Of a stretch of DNA of 64,000 nucleotides, positions 18,586 through 27,098 are shown piece by piece. A program made the translations under genes and the position numbers. Below the pieces are notes generated by a model. That model made no database searches. It had not been told where the DNA came from and saw only the letters and a list, made by a program, of their open reading frames with translations. The stretch comes from Lentisphaeria bacterium (GTDB taxonomy: Bacteria; Verrucomicrobiota; Lentisphaeria; Victivallales; UBA1829): assembly GCA_003526375.1 (NCBI GenBank), contig DPDG01000113.1:1-64000 (forward strand), read 5' to 3'. The stretch's first letter is position 1, and the number at the start of each line of letters is the position of its first letter.

Positions 18586-19060
18586 TCAGAAAAATGAGTT
18601 CAATCTAATAGTAATCATCGCTATTACAATCAGGAGCTCTATAAGAGTGAAAATTCGTATTTTCACCCTCGAAAGAAGAACAGAGGAACAGGGAACTCTG
18701 AAGTAAGAAGGAACGGGGAAACATTTGAACATTTGAACAATCGAACAATTCAACAATCGAAGGAAGAAAGAAGAAGTGAGGTCAGGGGACTGGCAATGTT
18801 CTGCCTTGCCTTGCTGCCGGAATGAAATACCACTTTTACAAATTTTCATCATCAGGAGCTCGATCAAGATAAAACTCCTTTTTCCCCTGATCAAAGTAAA
18901 AACAGAGGAACAAGGGAACAAGGGAATTAAGAAAAAAGTAAGACAGGGGCGGGATTGACGGCGCCCTGCCCTGCCTTGCTGCTGCCGCAATGAAATACCG
19001 CTTTTACAAGTTTTCTTCATCGGAAATCCGGTAAAAGTGAAATTTCCGATCATCCGGCTT
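18586..19060 (-). pseudogene. Debris of prepilin-like genes, three degenerate signal boxes
   Basis: The minus strand repeats a decayed prepilin signal three times: FTLIELLIVIAMIT at about 18610-18660, FILIELLMM at about 18850-18880 and FTFTGFPM at about 19020-19045. The second and third are each followed by a similar stretch (CKSGISxRQQ) so they are tandem copies. The first loses similarity after the hydrophobic helix and the frame ends in RLNSFF at 18586. There is no globular domain, so no functional pilin can be made. A continuous 180-residue frame covers all three but is best read as repeats that happen to stay open. Confidence 0.55.
18719..18758. repeat. Five copies of an 8-bp tandem repeat
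   Basis: Units AAACATTT, GAACATTT, GAACAATC, GAACAATT, CAACAATC run without gap (consensus GAACAWTY). They lie inside the prepilin debris between two degenerate signal boxes. Confidence 0.7.
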
Positions 19061-19117
19061 TTCCGGCTCCCGGCTTTTTCTGCCTGCATGAGTTTTCTCC
19101 TTGTTGATTCAGATTTT

Positions 19118-20188
19118 TTAAGATACATCTTGATTTTCTTCTATTTTCAGATTGATTTGCAGCTTGCGCCCGGAACTGCGCGGATTGCGGATCCGCCGGA
19201 CAGCTTCGCAAATGGCGGCACGTCCCAGTTCTTCCGTCTGGACACCGGCGCTTACAGCGGGGAATGACAGTCTTTCCTTCTGCGACAGGAAGACTGCGCA
19301 GGCGGCAGGACGGCGGCAGAGGCGGAGAATCCGTACAGCCGTCCGCGGTGTGCAGCAGACCATCCCATCGGGAGAAATGCCGTCAATCCATTTCGCGAAT
19401 TCGCCGGATTCCCGGCGGCAATCCTCCGCCCGCACCAGATCGGAACGGAATTCCAGATGATTGTCCTCCAGCGCTTTCCGGTAGCCCGCCAGACGCACTT
19501 TTGCGGTAATCAGTTGAAAGTGATCGTGAACAAAAATGATTTTACGGCATCCGTCCCGGATCAGAGTCTCCGTCAGCTCGTATGCCGCCTGATAGTTGCC
19601 GCTGGCGACAATGCTGACATTGAGATCATCGTAATACAGCAGGAACAGCACCAGCGGAATCCGCCGCGCGTTGTATTCGGCAATCAGGCTCCGGTCATTT
19701 CCCTGCGAATTAGGGTAAAGGATCACGCCGGAACAGCCGCGGAAAGCCTTGCCGAGCGCGCGCCGTTCATCGGAGAGACTGTTCCAGCGGTAAAGATAAA
19801 TATCCAGCGAATAACCGTTCCTTTCCGCCTCTGCGTGCATGATCTGAAGCAGGTTCCGCCAGAAGCCGTATCCCTCGGCAGGAAACACCAGCCCGATCGA
19901 ACGGGAACTGCCCTGCGGGTCATCCGGCAACTGCTCCGAGGTAAGAACCGTGCCTCGATGCCGGATGCGGCAGACCAGCCGCGCCTCCACCAGCAGGTTC
20001 ATCGCCTGGCGGATGGTATTTTCCGCAACCCCGAACATCTCCGCCAGTCTTCCGGTGGACGGCAGCACATTCCCACTGTCCGGAGCCGCATTCAACGCAT
20101 GGGAGCGCAGGATTTCATACACCTGAAGATATAACGGCCGGTCCCGCCGTGAGCGATCCAGCATATCTTTACGAAACGGTTCATCCAT
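19118..20188 (-). CDS. GntR-family regulator with LacI-type sensor domain
   Basis: 356 residues. Residues about 15-85 form a GntR winged helix (PLYLQVYEILRSHAL; LPSTGRLAEMFGVAENTIRQAMNLLVEARLV), followed by a periplasmic-binding-protein-like sensor (SIGLVFPAEGYGFWRNLLQIM; FRGCSGVILYPNSQGN; RKIIFVHDHF) of the type found in AraR-like regulators of sugar genes. I chose ATG 20188 over 20245 because AAGGAG lies 8 bases upstream and the frame from 20245 would start upstream of the predicted promoter. It is the last regulator of the polysaccharide region and may control the broken GH2 locus or distant genes. Confidence 0.85.
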   Translation of the reverse strand: MDEPFRKDMLDRSRRDRPLYLQVYEILRSHALNAAPDSGNVLPSTGRLAEMFGVAENTIRQAMNLLVEARLVCRIRHRGTVLTSEQLPDDPQGSSRSIGLVFPAEGYGFWRNLLQIMHAEAERNGYSLDIYLYRWNSLSDERRALGKAFRGCSGVILYPNSQGNDRSLIAEYNARRIPLVLFLLYYDDLNVSIVASGNYQAAYELTETLIRDGCRKIIFVHDHFQLITAKVRLAGYRKALEDNHLEFRSDLVRAEDCRRESGEFAKWIDGISPDGMVCCTPRTAVRILRLCRRPAACAVFLSQKERLSFPAVSAGVQTEELGRAAICEAVRRIRNPRSSGRKLQINLKIEENQDVS

Positions 20189-20209
20189 TGCAATTACTCC
20201 TTGACAACT

Positions 20210-20237
20210 ATTATATGCAGGGAGCGGCAAAAGACAA
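20210..20237 (-). promoter_or_regulatory. Sigma-70-type promoter of the GntR gene
   Basis: On the minus strand TTGTCT (20232-20237) and a perfect TATAAT (20210-20215) are separated by 16 bases. Transcription would start near 20203, just ahead of the AAGGAG at 20197-20202. Confidence 0.55.
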
Positions 20238-20297
20238 TAGGGCAAAGAGAAAAAAATATGGTATTTAAATGGTCAATATTCTCTCCGGCGAGATGAA

Positions 20298-21878
20298 TTA
20301 CGACGGAATCCCGTTCGTCTCGCCAGAGCCGTCTTCCGTTTCAAGCCGGAGAACCTCATTGTCCTGATATTTCGCCGGAAGCGGGCGCGGACGTTTCATT
20401 TTGACGCCGAGATGTTTCAACTGTTCACCGGAGAGCACGACACTGTGTTTGCCGCTGCCGCCCTTGAGCCTGTCCAAAGACTTCTGATAGGCGTCACGCG
20501 CGCCGTCCAGCTTCTTTCCGACGTCATCGAACTGTTCATAAAACGAATAAAGACGGTCCAGCAGGGTGGATGCCGTATCAAGAATCTTCTGCTGGTTGCG
20601 CTCCTGATCGGCGCGGGTCCATGCGATCTGAATCAACTGAAGCAGCGCCATCAGGTTCACGGGGCTGACGATCATGACCTTGCGCTCGAACGCCCAGCGC
20701 CAGAGTCCGGGGTCCTGAATCATGGCAAGCTGATGCGACGCCTCATTCGGAATGAACATGATGACGAAATCAACCGCCTCATGCTGCCGTTTCCGCAGAT
20801 AGGAGGAGTAATTCTTCCGGACCAGCTCATCGACATGGGAACGGACACTGCGGTTATGGCGAACCAGCGCATTCTTCCGGTCTTCGTCGCTTTCCGCGTT
20901 CATATAATCGGTATAAGCGCTCAGGCTGACCTTACTGTCTATGATGACATCCTTGCCGTCGGGATAATGCACGATCACATCAGGGCGCATCAGGCGGTTG
21001 TTGTCGTTCTGGACCGGGTTCCCGTCCTCGTCGCGCAAGGTTTCCTGACACTCGTAATGAATCCCCTTTTTCAGCCCGGAATTCACAAGGATCTCCTCCA
21101 GGATCATCTCCCCCCAGTTGCCCTGCGTCTTGCTGTTGCCTTTCAGCGCGGATGCGAGATTGTTCGCATTGTCCCCGATCTGTTTTGTCGCGGACAACAG
21201 ATGCGCAATCTGCTCCTTCAACTCGGAATTCAGGGAAATTCCCTTCTCCTTCGCCTGATCGACGGCAGTCTTGAAGTCTCCGAGTTTCTCCTGCAACGGC
21301 TTCAACAGCGCAGAGAGCTGATTCTGGTTGACATCCGCAAGATGCCCCGACTTCTCTTTGAGAATCTCGGAGGAGAGCGTTTTGAACTCCTCTTTCAGGA
21401 GCTCGATCTTCGTCTGCCAGTTCTTTTCCATTTCCGCCTTGTTCTCTTTGAACTGCTGTTCCAGAACGGCAAACGTCTCCTTCAAAGCATTGCGTTCAGT
21501 CTCGAAAGCCCTTGCCTGGGCGTGCTTCTGCTCCTCCGCGAGCTTCAGTTTGTCGGCAAGCTCATTCCGGAACCGTTCGAGCAATGCCCCGGTTTCTTTC
21601 GCGTGAGCTTCGCGCAAGTTCTGAAGTTCCCGCTCATGCGCACCGGAAACCAGTTCCCGCTCATGCTGCGTCTGTTTTTCCAGAGATTCCAGCGTGGCAA
21701 GCGCCTTCGCCGCGGCGACACGGCAGGATTCCGCCTCCGTTTTGACCGCTTCCGCCTCGGCAAGACGCGATTTCAGAGCATCCGCCTCCCCCCTCTCCCG
21801 GGCAGACTTTGCCCGCATGATGAAAAAAGTAAGAATACTGCCCGCAAGAAAAGCCAAAACAGCAAAAAAAAGATGCAT
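20298..21878 (-). CDS. rmuC: DNA recombination protein RmuC
   Basis: 526 residues. An N-terminal membrane anchor (residues 1-20) is followed by a long coiled coil rich in Glu, Lys and Ala (about 25-200), then the conserved RmuC nuclease-like domain (about 215-470) with NSKTQGNWGEMILEEIL, RLMRPDVIVHYPDGKDVIIDSKVSLSAY and FIPNEASH. Family members limit inversions at short repeats in E. coli; the PD-(D/E)XK-like core D...DSK is visible. Length and order are normal. GGGAGG precedes the ATG. Confidence 0.93.
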   Translation of the reverse strand: MHLFFAVLAFLAGSILTFFIMRAKSARERGEADALKSRLAEAEAVKTEAESCRVAAAKALATLESLEKQTQHERELVSGAHERELQNLREAHAKETGALLERFRNELADKLKLAEEQKHAQARAFETERNALKETFAVLEQQFKENKAEMEKNWQTKIELLKEEFKTLSSEILKEKSGHLADVNQNQLSALLKPLQEKLGDFKTAVDQAKEKGISLNSELKEQIAHLLSATKQIGDNANNLASALKGNSKTQGNWGEMILEEILVNSGLKKGIHYECQETLRDEDGNPVQNDNNRLMRPDVIVHYPDGKDVIIDSKVSLSAYTDYMNAESDEDRKNALVRHNRSVRSHVDELVRKNYSSYLRKRQHEAVDFVIMFIPNEASHQLAMIQDPGLWRWAFERKVMIVSPVNLMALLQLIQIAWTRADQERNQQKILDTASTLLDRLYSFYEQFDDVGKKLDGARDAYQKSLDRLKGGSGKHSVVLSGEQLKHLGVKMKRPRPLPAKYQDNEVLRLETEDGSGETNGIPS

Positions 21879-21978
21879 CGTTTCCTCCCGTGGTTAAATT
21901 GTCATGACGGGTAATATAATACATGCTGTGGGACATTTTATGTCCATCAGAAAAAAAATCAGGAAAAAACGGAATACT

Positions 21979-23034
21979 CTATTCCAAGGCTTCGATCACG
22001 GCATCCGTAACTTCAGTCGTGGTGGACGTTCCGCCGATATCAGGGGTCCGGATTTTGCCCGCCGCCAGCACCGCAGTGACCGCATCCATCAGCAAACCTG
22101 CTTCCGCATTCAGCCCGAGATGTTCAAGCATCATCGCCGCCGCCCACAGGGTGCCTACCGGATTCGCAATGCCTCTGCCTGCAATATCAGGCGCGGAACC
22201 GTGAATCGGCTCGAACATGCTCGGGAACCTGCCCTCCGGGTTGAGATTCGCGGAAGGCGATATGCCGATGCTGCCGAGCATCGCCGACCCCAGATCCGTC
22301 AGGATGTCTCCGAAAAGATTGCTCGCAACCACTACCTGCAAACGGTCCGGGTGCATGATGAAATATCCGCTCAACGCGTCGATGTGCATCTGCGATGCCG
22401 TCATGCCGGGATAAGCGGCGGACACTTCGCGGTAGACCTTGTCCCAGAAAACCATGGAATAGTTCAGCGCATTGGATTTCGTCGCGCTCATCACCTTGTC
22501 CAGTCCATGTTTGCGCGCGTATTCAAACGCATAGCGGATGATCCGTTCCGTCCCCCTGCGGGTGAATACGGACTGCTGGATCACCGTTTCGTCCGGCGTA
22601 TCCGGTTTCTGAATCTCGCCCCTGCCGCAGTATTCCCCTTCGGAATTTTCCCGGATGACGACAAAATCAATCTTCTCGTTTTTGATCGGGGAACTCAATC
22701 CCGGCAGCAGCTTCACGGGGCGGAGGTTCACATACTGGTCAAACCCCACCCGTATCGGCAGGAGAAGTTCACGCAGTGAAACGTGATCCGGCACGCCGGG
22801 GAAACCGACCGCGCCCAGCAGAATGGCGTCGCAGTCCGCCAGTATCTTCAAACCGTCGGACGGCATCATCCGCCCTGTTCTGAGGTAATATTCGCAGCTC
22901 CATTCCAGATTCTGAAAATCAAAGGCAATGCCGCCGTGTTTCCGGGCCAGCGCCTCAAGCACTCTGACGGCCTCATGGATCACATCAACGCCGATCCCGT
23001 CGCCGGGGATCAGCTTAACCGTAAATTTTTTCAT
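21979..23034 (-). CDS. Tartrate / D-malate dehydrogenase-type decarboxylating enzyme
   Basis: 351 residues of the isocitrate/isopropylmalate dehydrogenase superfamily. The start KLIPGDGIGVDV, WSCEYYLRTGRMMPSDGL, GAVGFPGVPDHVSLRELLLPIR, QYVNLRPVKLLPG, VVIRENSEGEY and ASNLFGDILTDLGSAMLGSIGISPSANL match the tartrate (TtuC) and D-malate (DmlA) branch better than LeuB; in particular PDHVSLRELLLPIR replaces the leucine-branch substrate loop. These enzymes oxidise and decarboxylate D-malate or tartrate with NAD and a divalent metal. leuA is about 17 kb away, and LeuB activity cannot be excluded. ATG 23034 is preferred over GTG 23046 because GGAAAGG lies upstream at usable spacing. Confidence 0.85.
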   Translation of the reverse strand: MKKFTVKLIPGDGIGVDVIHEAVRVLEALARKHGGIAFDFQNLEWSCEYYLRTGRMMPSDGLKILADCDAILLGAVGFPGVPDHVSLRELLLPIRVGFDQYVNLRPVKLLPGLSSPIKNEKIDFVVIRENSEGEYCGRGEIQKPDTPDETVIQQSVFTRRGTERIIRYAFEYARKHGLDKVMSATKSNALNYSMVFWDKVYREVSAAYPGMTASQMHIDALSGYFIMHPDRLQVVVASNLFGDILTDLGSAMLGSIGISPSANLNPEGRFPSMFEPIHGSAPDIAGRGIANPVGTLWAAAMMLEHLGLNAEAGLLMDAVTAVLAAGKIRTPDIGGTSTTTEVTDAVIEALE

Positions 23035-23149
23035 CGCGCCAAACACCTTTCCGATTTATTTTGAGTTGGAAATAATTTACCCTGAGATCCTCTGAAATTC
23101 AACTGACATCCGGATTTTTCCGGTATGCTGTCATACTGCTTCGGTCCGG

Positions 23150-23491
23150 CTATTCCTTTTTTTCGACCGGCAAGGAGGCAAGGACTGTTTGCAGACCGAA
23201 ATAATTCCGGCGGGGATTTTTTCTCCACTCGCGCAGTGCGTCTGCGAGTTTCTGATGCTCCTGCTCCGGAGCCTCCATTTTTCTATAAAGTTGTGACAAC
23301 GCATGAGAAATTCCTGTCGACTGATAACTATTCCCGACGGTAAAATTGAGCCACGACAAGAAAACAAACAGAATGGACGGAAGAGCAAACAGGTAAAGAA
23401 CACGCGTAGAAAGAGAAGCTTTTGATTTCCAGACCAGAACAAAAAATGCCCCCGCAGAAAATATCAGAACCGTAAAACCAAAGTTCCCCAT
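23150..23491 (-). CDS. Small membrane protein, unknown
   Basis: 113 residues with two hydrophobic segments (about 5-22 and 30-50) and a soluble, charged tail (YRKMEAPEQEHQKLADALREWRKNPRR) that is likely cytoplasmic or periplasmic helix. I do not recognise the family. Its ATG lies 4 bases past the stop of the upstream membrane protein gene, so the two are translated together and probably function together. Confidence 0.65.
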   Translation of the reverse strand: MGNFGFTVLIFSAGAFFVLVWKSKASLSTRVLYLFALPSILFVFLSWLNFTVGNSYQSTGISHALSQLYRKMEAPEQEHQKLADALREWRKNPRRNYFGLQTVLASLPVEKKE

Positions 23492-23495
23492 TTCA

Positions 23496-23963
23496 TCACT
23501 CCTCCGTCATCCCGGTTGAAATTTTTTCAAAAATCCGCAATTTTTCCGGCATGGCAGCGTAAAGTGCTCCCGATGCCTCCAGCCTTCTTATAAAATCGGA
23601 CTGCCTGGAATCGTCCAGAATAAGAATCACGTTGTCCACAAGGCGATCAAGGGATTTCCCGTATTCCACGCTTCTGTCTCTGCGGGCATGATACAGCCAC
23701 ACTCCAAGCCCGATGGAAACAACAGGCACCAGGCACAGAATCACTTGAACCATGCGCGTGTCCGGAATTTTATTGCAGTACAGCAAATAGGGAACCCCAA
23801 CCAGCGGCAACAGAAAGATATCACCGCTGAAACAGGCAAAAACGACCGCAACCGGCAGCAGTATGACGGAAAGGGCAATATACAAGAATCCTCTCTCCCG
23901 CCCGCCTTCTTTAAGAAGCCGCCAGCCATGCAGAAAACACAATATAACCAGCGTAATACTCAT
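23496..23963 (-). CDS. Membrane protein, unknown
   Basis: 155 residues with three or four hydrophobic segments in the first 105 residues (LVILCFLHGW; YIALSVILLPVAVVFACF; VQVILCLVPVVSIGLGVWL), then a charged helical tail with DNVILILDDSRQSDFIRRLEASG. No family recognised. GGGAGGGAG lies directly upstream of the ATG. It forms a pair with the next small membrane protein; the regulator gene at 23992-24432 lies 28 bases upstream on the same strand and may head the operon. Confidence 0.68.
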   Translation of the reverse strand: MSITLVILCFLHGWRLLKEGGRERGFLYIALSVILLPVAVVFACFSGDIFLLPLVGVPYLLYCNKIPDTRMVQVILCLVPVVSIGLGVWLYHARRDRSVEYGKSLDRLVDNVILILDDSRQSDFIRRLEASGALYAAMPEKLRIFEKISTGMTEE

Positions 23964-23991
23964 TGACTCCCTCCCGTATTTCCGTCAAGCC

Positions 23992-24432
23992 CTATTCCTT
24001 CCGGGATTGCTCCTTATCCGTTTTCTCATCCAGACGCGCCAGTTTTTTGAGATCGCCGAAAAGCGTAACCGCCCCGCAGCGTTTGCAGATCATCCCCTCG
24101 CTTTTGATACTGTTGTCGGCGAGAGTCCAGAACTTACTCTTTTTGAGCTGGAAATACAGCAGTCCGGTGGAACGCAGACGGCCGGGAAGCAATTCCGTTC
24201 CATGACAAACCGGACAGACCTGCTTCACCTGTTCCGCATCGCGCTCCGAGTGGAACACTTCCACGACCGCATCCAGGTCCTCCTGCAGGAAACGCGTGGA
24301 ATCACCGACTTTGCGGAATGTAATCTTCCGGTCACGCATCCAGCGGTACAGCGTGGGTTCACCGATCTCGAGATATTCCGCCGCTTCTTTGATGGAATAC
24401 CATGCACTCTTTTTGATTTCATCTGCCATCAT
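23992..24432 (-). CDS. Excisionase-type helix-turn-helix protein with zinc ribbon
   Basis: 146 residues. Residues 10-60 form a MerR/Xis-like helix-turn-helix (YSIKEAAEYLEIGEPTLYRWMRDRKITFRKVGDSTRF), the module of excisionase-family DNA-binding proteins. The C-terminal half has CPVCHG and, about 50 residues later, CKRCGA, which together can bind one zinc as a ribbon. Such small proteins act as transcription factors or excisionases. No integrase is nearby, so a regulator is more likely. Matching operator-like repeats lie in its own promoter and in that of the divergent membrane-protein gene. Confidence 0.8.
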   Translation of the reverse strand: MMADEIKKSAWYSIKEAAEYLEIGEPTLYRWMRDRKITFRKVGDSTRFLQEDLDAVVEVFHSERDAEQVKQVCPVCHGTELLPGRLRSTGLLYFQLKKSKFWTLADNSIKSEGMICKRCGAVTLFGDLKKLARLDEKTDKEQSRKE

Positions 24433-24454
24433 ATCACCTCACTGTTTTATCAAG

Positions 24455-24493
24455 AACTATCATTTAATATATTTTATTATTATTTTTTGTCAA
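24455..24493 (-). promoter_or_regulatory. Promoter of the HTH gene with operator-like site
   Basis: On the minus strand TTGACA (24488-24493) and TATATT (24466-24471) are 16 bases apart. The start-site region carries AACTATCATT (24455-24464), the inverse complement of the AATGATAGTT repeats in the divergent promoter. Confidence 0.6.
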
Positions 24494-24500
24494 ATGCCTC

Positions 24501-24555
24501 TTGCATTTTTTTTGAAAGTTATTATAATGATAGCAAACGATAGTTAATGATAAAA
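24501..24555 (+). promoter_or_regulatory. Divergent promoter with three tandem 10-bp operator-like repeats
   Basis: TTGCAT (24501-24506) and TATAAT (24523-24528) are 16 bases apart. From 24526 three units follow at exact 10-bp spacing: AATGATAGCA, AACGATAGTT, AATGATAAAA. They overlap the -10 and the start site, the position of a repressor site, and match the single inverted copy at 24455-24464. Confidence 0.65.
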
Positions 24556-24587
24556 TAATCAAACACACAAAAAAGGAGAGTTGTGCT

Positions 24588-26336
24588 ATGACGGAACACA
24601 TCAGGGAAATCGCATCGGCGCCGGAAACGGCGGAAACAGAAGAAAAAAAGAATGGAATCACGGAGGGAAAGAAAAAGGGTGCTCATTCCCATCCGCATTA
24701 TTCCAGGAACTGGAAGGAATTCGAAACCGGCAAGACAAGCGGTTTCACAACGGAAATCACTCTGACGGGCATTTTCAGATTCATCTACAACAGCAATCCG
24801 TTCTACCTTATCAGCGCAGCCATCATTCTCTATGCGCAAAGCGTCCTTTTCGGGACGTCGGACATCGCACTGCCGACTCTGATCCCCGTCGGGCTGATCG
24901 CCTCCTATACGCTGTTGCTGGCGGCAACCGCCGTCTTCATCGTCCAGTGGGGACACGTCTGGGACGATGCCCGCTCCATTCTCCTGATCATACTGCTCCT
25001 CCTGATCATACTGTCGGTCAGCACGGACAGCCAGATGCTCGACGGGCTGACAGCGGGACTGAGATGGTCCGGCGGAGGACTGTTCTTCTCCGTTCTGGTT
25101 CTCGAAAGCCTGAGGCGCATCCTCAAAATCCACCTGGCGCCTCGATTTCTTGCCGCAGCATATTTCATGCTGGCTCTTTTCTTTCTCTATCCGGTTCTCA
25201 ACGCCCGGCTTATCGCGATGTATCCGGACGACCGTCTTCCCGGTGTTCTCGCCATTCTTTTCTTTCCGGTCGCCGCCGCAGCCGCTCTGCTCGGTTTTCT
25301 CCCGTATCTGCATCAGAAAAACATTCCCGAAAGCGGCACGCCGTGGAAAGCTCCGTATTTTCCGTGGAGCATTGCGGCGCTGCTCGGAGCGGGTGCGCTT
25401 TTCCGCACTTATCTGTTGACCATTTCTTTCGATCCGGCGCGCGGGACCGGCGGATTCAACGCTCTGGAAAGCGGCTTCATGCTCTGGATGTGGGTCCCTG
25501 TCCTGCTTGCGGGAATGATTCTGGCAATGGAGTATGCAATGCTTCACCGCCGGAATACGCTGTCCCGTCTCTGCCTGCCGCTTCTCTTTTTCATGACCAT
25601 GATCACACCGGAACAGATGAATGCCCCGCAGGCTTATTTCTGCAACGCAATCCAGGTCAAGCCCTGGAGCATCGGCTTGTTTGCCGCGCTTGCGTTCTAT
25701 CTCTATGCATGGTGCCGGAAAGTCCCCTGCGGAGAATACGGCGCGGTGCTCATACTGGCAATCCTCGCATTCGCAGAATATCCGGCAGGCCCCTGCTGGA
25801 CCGGAGGAGCGGCTGTTCTGATCCTGCTTCTGACTGCAATCCGCCGAAACGCCACGTTCGCATGGTGTCTCTGCATGATCCTTGCGGGAGGAATCGCGGC
25901 ACACTGCCTGCCCCCGGTAGATTCCGTGATCCCCGCTGTTGCCGTTTTCGTGCTTCTCCTGACCTTCACAACGGTCCGAAACGACAAAACGGCGCGGATT
26001 CTCCGCATGATTCTGCTCTGGGGAATCATCGCGCTTTCCGCACTTTTTCTGGCGGTTCTTCTGGTGAACGGCAAGATACCGGACATCAAAGGCTGCGCCA
26101 TCGCGGCGGCAAGCATATCCGCGCTCATCGCAACATTCATCAGGCCATGCAAAACGGCAAAAGTCGCACGCGGCGTCCTTTTCGGACTCTGGGCGCTCTT
26201 CTTCGGCAACAGGCTCTATGTCCATGCAGCGGAATTCAGGGAGATCCGCATTCTGCTCTGGGCTGTTTTCTTTTTCCTCGCGGCAGCGGGAGTAAGCTTG
26301 CACAAAGGACTCAAATACAAGAAACGGAATATCTGA
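24588..26336 (+). CDS. Polytopic membrane protein, unknown
   Basis: 582 residues. A charged, His- and Lys-containing cytoplasmic N-terminus of about 65 residues (KKKGAHSHPHYSRNWKEFE) precedes some fourteen or more hydrophobic segments reaching to the C-terminus (ILLIILLLLIILSV; FLAAAYFMLALFFLYPVL; SALFLAVLLVNGKI). No transporter signature or catalytic motif is recognised. AAAGGAGAG precedes the ATG. Its size and pattern resemble the membrane protein at 27896-29494, but clear sequence similarity between them was not seen. The divergent HTH protein is the likely regulator. Confidence 0.75.
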   Translation: MTEHIREIASAPETAETEEKKNGITEGKKKGAHSHPHYSRNWKEFETGKTSGFTTEITLTGIFRFIYNSNPFYLISAAIILYAQSVLFGTSDIALPTLIPVGLIASYTLLLAATAVFIVQWGHVWDDARSILLIILLLLIILSVSTDSQMLDGLTAGLRWSGGGLFFSVLVLESLRRILKIHLAPRFLAAAYFMLALFFLYPVLNARLIAMYPDDRLPGVLAILFFPVAAAAALLGFLPYLHQKNIPESGTPWKAPYFPWSIAALLGAGALFRTYLLTISFDPARGTGGFNALESGFMLWMWVPVLLAGMILAMEYAMLHRRNTLSRLCLPLLFFMTMITPEQMNAPQAYFCNAIQVKPWSIGLFAALAFYLYAWCRKVPCGEYGAVLILAILAFAEYPAGPCWTGGAAVLILLLTAIRRNATFAWCLCMILAGGIAAHCLPPVDSVIPAVAVFVLLLTFTTVRNDKTARILRMILLWGIIALSALFLAVLLVNGKIPDIKGCAIAAASISALIATFIRPCKTAKVARGVLFGLWALFFGNRLYVHAAEFREIRILLWAVFFFLAAAGVSLHKGLKYKKRNI

Positions 26337-26346
26337 TCAGCAACAA

Positions 26347-26385
26347 AAAACACCTTCCGGAACACGTTGCCCCGGAAGGTGTTTT
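26347..26385 (+). terminator. Rho-independent terminator
   Basis: AAAACACCTTCCGG (26347-26360) pairs with CCGGAAGGTGTTTT (26372-26385), a 14-bp perfect stem with an 11-base loop, followed by TT and preceded by A-rich sequence, so it may work in both directions between the two convergent genes. Confidence 0.88.
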
Positions 26386-26468
26386 TTCTGCCGGCAGTAT
26401 ATAATACGGCATCATCTCCAGCATTCGTAAAAGGGATATTATAAGTGGCAAATACAATATCGGAAAGA

Positions 26469-27098
26469 TTACCGGGAGAAAGCAGTCTGCCATTGCCCGC
26501 GGTCAGTGGCGGAGGCGATGATGCCGGCGTGTTCTATCGTATATTCCAGATATTTGTCACGGATTGATTTGACATAACCGGCAGAAGCGGAACGGGAAAT
26601 CGCAAGCTCTTTATTCCCGTTGAACCGGCTGATCCAGCACCGCACCCGTCCGGGACCCGCATTATATTCTCCGAGCGCAAGCAGAAGCGCATGGGTGCTC
26701 TTCTGCCATTTAGTAAAAGCACGGGCAAAATACCAGGTTCCTATCTCAAGATTGACATAAGGATCAAAAATCTCCTCGCGCGGGGGAACCTTCACACCTT
26801 TGGCTTTCGCCCAGTCCCGAACGACAATCATTTTAATCTGCATGAGCCCGATCTCTCCTGCCCTGCCCTCTGCAAGCGGATTGAAACGGCTTTCATGCCA
26901 GACCATCGCTTTAATCAGAAGCGGATCCACATCATAAGCTTCCGCGACTTCACGGATAATCGCGTCAAAACGGCTCTCCTTGAAATCTCCCGCCGAAACA
27001 GAAGCGCAGGCACACAGCGCCGCCGCGATACATATCCACAGAAAACTGCGCAGATACGTCCGCACGGAGGCGCTGCCGGACAACTCCGACAGTCCCAT
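26469..27098 (-). CDS. Lytic transglycosylase (SLT / GH23 type)
   Basis: 209 residues. A signal or lipoprotein-like segment (LRSFLWICIAAALCACASVSAGD) leads into a lysozyme-like SLT domain: the catalytic Glu in AMVWHESRFNP, then GEIGLMQIK and EYNAGPGRVR, the three defining motifs. These enzymes cleave the MurNAc-GlcNAc bond of peptidoglycan to 1,6-anhydro ends. A Cys at LCAC may serve as lipidation site, though the box is imperfect. The enzyme should act in the periplasm, anchored or free. AAGGATAA lies before the ATG. Confidence 0.9.
   Translation of the reverse strand: MGLSELSGSASVRTYLRSFLWICIAAALCACASVSAGDFKESRFDAIIREVAEAYDVDPLLIKAMVWHESRFNPLAEGRAGEIGLMQIKMIVVRDWAKAKGVKVPPREEIFDPYVNLEIGTWYFARAFTKWQKSTHALLLALGEYNAGPGRVRCWISRFNGNKELAISRSASAGYVKSIRDKYLEYTIEHAGIIASATDRGQWQTAFSR

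Noticed and set aside
18719..18758. CRISPR-like array
   Set aside because: Units are 8 bp, directly adjacent, without spacers, and no cas gene is near.
23992..24432. Excisionase of a prophage or integrative element
   Set aside because: No integrase, attachment-site repeats or phage genes nearby; a zinc ribbon and operator-like repeats in the divergent promoter favour a transcription factor.
24522..26303. A 593-codon open frame on the minus strand
   Set aside because: It lies opposite the polytopic membrane-protein gene at 24588-26336, is extremely charged and Cys/Arg-rich, covers the promoter and operator region, and has no family resemblance; the plus-strand frame has membrane helices and a ribosome site.
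24581..26404. A 607-codon open frame on the plus strand in another phase
   Set aside because: Ser/Arg/Pro-rich composition typical of an out-of-frame reading of GC-rich third positions; it overlaps the terminator at 26347-26385.
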